The notes below the pieces were generated by a model. That model worked only from the letters and a program-made list of their open reading frames with translations, searched no databases and was not told the origin of the DNA. A DNA stretch of 64,000 nt from a virus, in the IMG/VR virus record IMGVR_UViG_3300037804_000399, positions 26,832 through 90,831 of that record; one strand, written 5' to 3'. Shown here piece after piece: positions 59,988 through 64,000 of this stretch. Position numbers and translations under genes: made by a program. Positions within the stretch are counted from its first letter, which is position 1; each line of letters begins with the position of its first letter.

Positions 59988-59991
59988 TAAC

Positions 59992-60246
59992 ATGACATTA
60001 AGGTCTAGATTTATACGTGCCCTTGATAAGGGCAACGTGTCCAGGATTAAACAACTCTTAGATGAGAGCTCATTGAATTATATTCCTGAGAGTTTAATTT
60101 GGGACAAGATGGATAATGAAGACCTAGTTATCCAATTAATAGATATGGAACTGGTAAAGTTTTCTTCATTTGAGCAAGTTAAAGTGCTCGCTCCTGCTTC
60201 TATTGTGACAATTGTTAAGATGAAACAGTATTTAAATCAAAAATAA
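59992..60246 (+). CDS. Small unknown protein
   Basis: An 84-residue helical protein that may be a fragment-like ankyrin or helical repeat (F-I-R-A-L-D-K-G-N-V-S-R-I-K-Q-L-L). It starts 4 nt after the previous stop. Unknown. Confidence 0.55.
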   Translation: MTLRSRFIRALDKGNVSRIKQLLDESSLNYIPESLIWDKMDNEDLVIQLIDMELVKFSSFEQVKVLAPASIVTIVKMKQYLNQK

Positions 60247-60270
60247 CTTAAAAACATCAAAACTTTGAGC

Positions 60271-60298
60271 TTGACTTCTTACTTTAAGGGTGTATATT
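60271..60298 (+). promoter_or_regulatory. Early-type promoter, class I (TTGACT-16-TATATT)
   Basis: TTGACT (60271-60276), 16-bp spacer ending TTTAAGGGTG, TATATT (60293-60298), 36 bp upstream of the DUF2201/VWA gene. Confidence 0.8.
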
Positions 60299-60334
60299 AT
60301 AATATATGGTAAATAAAAGCTGGAGAAAGTAAAA

Positions 60335-61543
60335 ATGGAAGACATGTTCAACATAGACGATGTAATTAAGTCACTTTATTTAGACAGTCCGTTTTTCGGA
60401 GTGGTTCTGAACGGAATCTCTCGTAAGTTTGAAGACAGAATCCCAACTGCTTGTGTTACAATGCACAAAGAACTATTGGTCAACAAAGAATTTTGGTCAG
60501 GGTTATCAAAACCTGAACAGAAAGCTGTTCTCAAACATGAAATTCTTCACTTAGCTTTCCTTCACTTCTCAAGATTCTATCTTCAAATGAAAGATGGTGG
60601 AGTTGAAGCAAAATTAGCAAACATTGCAACAGATTGTGCTATCAATCAACACTTAACAGACCTTCCTGGTGATTGTGTCACTCTTGAATGGGTTCGTGAA
60701 TGCACAGAAAGACCCGATCTCGAAGAACTTCAATCAGCTGAATATTATTTCAAAGCTCTTATTCAAAAAAAGAATGAGATCGAAGAAAAAATGGAGACTG
60801 ATCCTGAGTTTAAGAAGATGATGGAAGATCTCCAGGATGGTCATGGCGAATCTATTCAGCAATCTGAGAACGAACAGGGAAAACAGGACGCTGTTGCAGA
60901 AGCTCAAATGAGAAAATTGCTTGATAAAGCAAAACAAGAACAGGAAAAGTTTGAAAAGAAGAATGGTACTAAAAGTGGCAACTCTCTTTCAAGTGTTCTC
61001 CCATCATATGTTCAGATTGATAAAAATGTTTGGAAGAGAGCGATCAGTAAAAGTATCGGAAGTTCTCCTCAAGCAAGAACAATTGAAGTTTACAACCGTC
61101 CAAATCGTAGAAATGCAAAGTCACTTTATGGTAAAAAGCACGTAGTCGAATCAAGCAGATTATATGTTGGATTGGATACGTCTGCATCAATCACTGACGA
61201 AGAAATTGCAAAGTTTGTAAGTCATATCAATCGTGCAATGAAATCAGAAGAAGTTGTTTGTGATATCATTCACTGTGATTCAGTTATTCAGAAAGTTGAT
61301 CTTGGTGTAAAACAGATCAACCCGAAGAAGGGTATTGAAGTTGCTGGTCGTGGTGGAACAGATCTACGTCACATTCAAAAATATATCACTGAACGTGAGA
61401 ATGGAAAGAAGACTCGTCTTGTTTTACTCACTGATGGATATACAGCTTGGGACGATTGTCCAAGAATTGACACAACAGTGATTTACACAAAAGATCATAC
61501 CAAACTTGACTATGTAAAATACGCTGCAGTATTAAATGTATAA
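60335..61543 (+). CDS. DUF2201-type metallopeptidase-like and VWA-like protein
   Basis: A 402-residue protein. The N-terminal part has a zinc-peptidase motif H68-E-I-L-H72 in a helix, as in the DUF2201 putative metallopeptidase domain. A charged coiled linker (about 140-215) leads to a von Willebrand A-like domain with a MIDAS D281-T-S283-A-S285 and a later G-R-G-G-T-D-L. Such proteins pair with MoxR-family AAA+ ATPases, and one is encoded at 62946. Together they may act as a phage-borne chaperone or protease-like module. It has a GGAGAAAG ribosome site and a strong early-type promoter. Confidence 0.8.
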   Translation: MEDMFNIDDVIKSLYLDSPFFGVVLNGISRKFEDRIPTACVTMHKELLVNKEFWSGLSKPEQKAVLKHEILHLAFLHFSRFYLQMKDGGVEAKLANIATDCAINQHLTDLPGDCVTLEWVRECTERPDLEELQSAEYYFKALIQKKNEIEEKMETDPEFKKMMEDLQDGHGESIQQSENEQGKQDAVAEAQMRKLLDKAKQEQEKFEKKNGTKSGNSLSSVLPSYVQIDKNVWKRAISKSIGSSPQARTIEVYNRPNRRNAKSLYGKKHVVESSRLYVGLDTSASITDEEIAKFVSHINRAMKSEEVVCDIIHCDSVIQKVDLGVKQINPKKGIEVAGRGGTDLRHIQKYITERENGKKTRLVLLTDGYTAWDDCPRIDTTVIYTKDHTKLDYVKYAAVLNV

Positions 61544-62135
61544 TGGATCGTCAACTCCTACTCCTAAAATGATACAAGCAGTGACCTCTTTTTATAAAAA
61601 GAGGTCACTGCTACCAGAGAATGTAGATGTTTGTATCACTCCAGAATATAAATGGCACACTAGTGGCAACATTCGTATACACAGTGCCCTTCCATTTCCT
61701 GTGGACGTTGATTGTCATTGGGGAGACATTACAATATCTGAAGAAAATCTCAAAAGTCTTAAAATGCGCGGAATGCCTAAAATAATAAAAGGTGATCTAA
61801 ATATTGAGACAGATGTTCTTGATAGTTTTCACGGATCACCTGAAGAAGTAAGATCGTTAAACTTTACATCTATTTTAGGTGAGAATGATACTCGGAGAGG
61901 TACTCATCTTCGCCAGCCTTGGAACTATCCAAACATTCACGATCTGTCAGGACTACCAAAGATCATTAATGAAAATTTATTAATTCAGAGTCACGGAACT
62001 GCATTACATAATATTGACATATTATTTGAAACTCGAATAGGTGGACATGTAGACATCAGAGTTCCTAATCTAATATCAAATGCACAAAAGACCGAACTTG
62101 AATTATTTTTAAAGATGAGAAGTCACCTGGATTGA
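61536..62135 (+). CDS. Leucine-rich-repeat-like protein 1
   Basis: A 199-residue protein overlapping the VWA gene by 8 nt. The pattern L-x-I-x-(D/E)-x-L, with K-I-I-K-G-D-L-N-I-E and L-P-K-I-I-N-E-N-L-L-I-Q, resembles irregular LRR proteins common in T4-like phages. Codons 15-26 are formed by a perfect 36-bp palindrome, and no start with a ribosome site lies beyond it. Function unknown; possibly a binding partner of the MoxR/VWA pair. Confidence 0.6.
   Translation: MYNGSSTPTPKMIQAVTSFYKKRSLLPENVDVCITPEYKWHTSGNIRIHSALPFPVDVDCHWGDITISEENLKSLKMRGMPKIIKGDLNIETDVLDSFHGSPEEVRSLNFTSILGENDTRRGTHLRQPWNYPNIHDLSGLPKIINENLLIQSHGTALHNIDILFETRIGGHVDIRVPNLISNAQKTELELFLKMRSHLD
61577..61612. repeat. Perfect 36-bp palindrome inside a coding region
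   Basis: Two 18-bp arms meet at 61594/61595 with no mismatch. The half-site is AGCAGTGACCTCTTTTTA. It lacks a T tract on the 3' side, so it is not a standard terminator for + strand transcripts. Confidence 0.95.
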
Positions 62136-62136
62136 T

Positions 62137-62853
62137 ATGGATAAAGAGATTGTAAATAAACAATATCATTTTTTAAAGGATGTTGTCCGTGTCAACAGTA
62201 AAATATCATTCGATGAGGACACTAACAAGTTTTCAGTAGACGGACGAGTAGATCTGAGAGGTGGACAGTACACTGTCCTTCCTGTCCCTCTCGATATAGT
62301 AACTGGGCCATTTTTTGTTGAAAGTAATAAACTAACATCATTGAAAAACTTCCCGACTATAGTAGCATCACTTCATCTTTCTGATCTCCCAAATCTCTCA
62401 GACTTTAGTAACATGCCAATCATTAAAAACTGTTTAAACTTTAAACATCTTCCGCTATTCAGAGACTTTAGTTCACTACGTCAGCTTTCAATTTTAGATA
62501 TAGTTGTTAATAATTGTGGGATTGAATCACTAAAGGGTTGTCCAAATTTCATTTCTGAAAGTCTAATTTTAACTTCTAACTCAAAATTACGAACTCTTAA
62601 AAGCGGAAGTCCGATCGAAATAGGAAATACATTAAACTGTTCATTTAGTGCTCTCGAGAATCTTAACCATGATGGTCTTCGTATTGTAGGTAGTAATATT
62701 ATTATGAGGGGCATGCCCAATCTAATTGACTGTGTAGGTTTATATTCAATCGATCTTGTTAAAAAAAGGACCAGTGTACACATTGAGGGTAGTACACATG
62801 TTAAAAAAGAACTAGCAGTCTGGGAAAAGATGAAACTTTATACTGATTTTTAA
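62137..62853 (+). CDS. Leucine-rich-repeat-like protein 2
   Basis: A 238-residue protein starting one base after the previous stop. Repeated units such as L-T-S-L-K-N-F-P, L-S-D-F-S-N-M-P, I-E-S-L-K-G-C-P and L-E-N-L-N-H-D-G spaced about 20-24 residues indicate a solenoid LRR. The family is similar to protein 1 and probably arose by duplication. Role unknown. Confidence 0.65.
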   Translation: MDKEIVNKQYHFLKDVVRVNSKISFDEDTNKFSVDGRVDLRGGQYTVLPVPLDIVTGPFFVESNKLTSLKNFPTIVASLHLSDLPNLSDFSNMPIIKNCLNFKHLPLFRDFSSLRQLSILDIVVNNCGIESLKGCPNFISESLILTSNSKLRTLKSGSPIEIGNTLNCSFSALENLNHDGLRIVGSNIIMRGMPNLIDCVGLYSIDLVKKRTSVHIEGSTHVKKELAVWEKMKLYTDF

Positions 62854-62874
62854 TAAAAAAACTCGAAAAAGAGC

Positions 62875-62902
62875 TTGACTTATCTATTTAAGGGTGTATA
62901 GT
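62875..62902 (+). promoter_or_regulatory. Early-type promoter, class I (TTGACT-16-TATAGT)
   Basis: TTGACT (62875-62880), 16-bp spacer ending TTTAAGGGTG, TATAGT (62897-62902), followed by the AGGTAAGAAAGAAA string also seen after 9145. Confidence 0.75.
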
Positions 62903-62945
62903 ATAATAGGTAAGAAAGAAATGTTAAAAAAATGGAGAAGTAAAT

Positions 62946-64000
62946 ATGTCAGCAGTCATCAATATCTCAATGTTCAAGAAGATCGGAAATTGGATCGCTA
63001 AGAATCAGAAAGATGCTCGTATCGTTCCACTAATTTGGGGAAAGCACGGTATCGGTAAGACTCAAGTCACAGAAGAAATCGCAAAGACTGCTGGTTATAA
63101 CTGTGTTATTCTCAACCTTGCAAACCAAACCACAGAAGATCTACTAGGATTTCCTGATGGTAACGGTGGATATCTTCTACCTGATTGGGTTGTTAGTGCT
63201 GATCGTGAAGATAAGCGTTCTTATATCGACACAAAACTTCCAACACTTTATTTCCTAGACGAAGTAAACCGTGCTCCGAAGTATATCCTTCAGGCAATGT
63301 TCAACTTTATCAATGAAGGTCGTATCCACACTCATAGAATCAGCAAAGATGATGTTATCTTTGCAGCAGCCAACCCTGCTGATATTGATTATGAAGTTAC
63401 TGACTTTGAAGACAAAGCGTTTTTGTCAAGATTTGCTCACTTTTATCTTGAACCAAACAGTTCTGAATTCTTGAGCTATCTTCAGAGCAAGAAAGCTCAT
63501 CCAGGTATCATTACTGCTCTTAAACTTTCTCCTGAAGTTGTTGATTATTCAATCGACAGTGAGTATAAGATTACTGTTCAACCTGACAATCGTTCAATTG
63601 ATCGTATTGTTGACATGATGAACATCATGGATGGGACTCCTGAATACAATGAGTTTGGTGAAGAAATTATCACTGCAATGGTTGGTTCTGATTTTGCAGC
63701 AACAATTATCGCTTCAATGAAGGAGCATGAAAATATGTCTCCTGAAAAGATTCTAACCGTCTCTGACAAGTCGGAATTTGATTTCGAGCCTCAACAGCTT
63801 GATGTTATTACAGCACTTTCAGGTGGAGTAACTGGTATCTTAAAAGAACGTTACACTAAAGACAGTGAAGAGAGTCCTTTCTCAGAAGATGAGATCAAAT
63901 CTCTAATGGTCTACTTGGATTTCATTCCTCGTGATGCGGAATTTGCTTTCATCAAAGACATGATGAATGCCACAAACAACCTTGTGTTAATGCGCACAAT
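62946..64000 (+). CDS. MoxR-type AAA+ ATPase (runs off the window end)
   Basis: An open frame from ATG 62946 to the window edge (351 codons visible, no stop). Ribosome site TGGAGAAG. Walker A G32-K-H-G-I-G-K-T39, Walker B Y-F-L-D105-E106-V-N-R-A-P, a sensor-1 A-A-N-P-A, and the L-S-R-F-A arginine finger region are those of MoxR/RavA-like ATPases. It has its own class I promoter separate from the VWA gene at 60335. These ATPases remodel client proteins with a VWA partner; the client here is unknown. Confidence 0.88.
   Translation, partial: MSAVINISMFKKIGNWIAKNQKDARIVPLIWGKHGIGKTQVTEEIAKTAGYNCVILNLANQTTEDLLGFPDGNGGYLLPDWVVSADREDKRSYIDTKLPTLYFLDEVNRAPKYILQAMFNFINEGRIHTHRISKDDVIFAAANPADIDYEVTDFEDKAFLSRFAHFYLEPNSSEFLSYLQSKKAHPGIITALKLSPEVVDYSIDSEYKITVQPDNRSIDRIVDMMNIMDGTPEYNEFGEEIITAMVGSDFAATIIASMKEHENMSPEKILTVSDKSEFDFEPQQLDVITALSGGVTGILKERYTKDSEESPFSEDEIKSLMVYLDFIPRDAEFAFIKDMMNATNNLVLMRT

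Noticed and set aside
1-64000. tRNA genes
   Set aside because: No cloverleaf-like sequence with T-arm consensus was noticed by eye, although a covariance search was not possible; the CCA-adding-like enzyme alone is not evidence for tRNAs.

Overview
The window is a stretch of a large, AT-rich, T4-type myovirus genome (tailed phage, Caudoviricetes). Every gene I can support lies on the + strand and they are tightly packed, often joined by TAATG or 8-nt overlaps. The T4 core is recognisable by protein motifs: UvsY and UvsW, family B DNA polymerase (gp43), baseplate wedge gp6 and a greatly enlarged gp7, neck protein gp13, late sigma factor gp55, recombination nuclease gp47/gp46, primase gp61, and type II topoisomerase gp39 and gp52. 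The host cannot be named from this sequence. I found no tRNA, rRNA, CRISPR array or insertion sequence, and no gene-free stretch longer than about 150 bases.

Layout. 1-1670: three small genes with a shared N-terminal tag behind a strong early-type promoter. 1795-5430: PD-(D/E)XK nuclease, clamp-loader-like small protein, UvsY, UvsW. 5433-9071: late promoter, neck protein, a probable mobile endonuclease, then three more tagged genes. 9118-12930: early promoter, a CCA/poly(A)-polymerase-like nucleotidyltransferase, DNA polymerase. 12947-37385: late structural block (acidic tagged protein, gp6, gp7, a modular adhesin family with two interleaved sulfotransferases, further tail proteins). 37392-49062: gp55, gp47, gp46, primase, a tagged AAA+ ATPase with its own late promoter, a double GroES, gp39. 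49058-64000: tagged acidic protein, small metal-binding proteins, gp52, GroEL, APS kinase, dUTPase, a DUF1599-like protein, and a DUF2201/VWA protein plus MoxR-type ATPase pair with two LRR-like genes between them.

Three signals stand out. (1) At least seven proteins begin with a tag of pattern I-x-x-A-Y-x(3)-hydrophobic-x-E. It looks like the T4 capsid-targeting sequence that is removed by the prohead protease, and implies a suite of proteins packaged in the head, one of them probably an AAA+ ATPase. (2) Two PAPS-type sulfotransferase genes alternate with receptor-binding/adhesin genes, and an APS kinase (maker of the PAPS donor) lies 25-30 kb downstream, suggesting phage-directed sulfation of tail adhesins or of a host surface molecule. 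(3) Regulation can be read from the DNA: two promoter classes with an invariant 16-bp spacer, T4-type TATAAATA late promoters matched by a gp55 gene, and hairpins that bury ribosome binding sites with late-promoter-like sequences inside them, the arrangement known from T4 lysozyme and homing endonuclease genes.

Other unusual content: phage-encoded GroEL together with a tandem-duplicated GroES, an 800-bp Thr-Ser repeat in gp7, and a perfect 36-bp palindrome inside a coding region.
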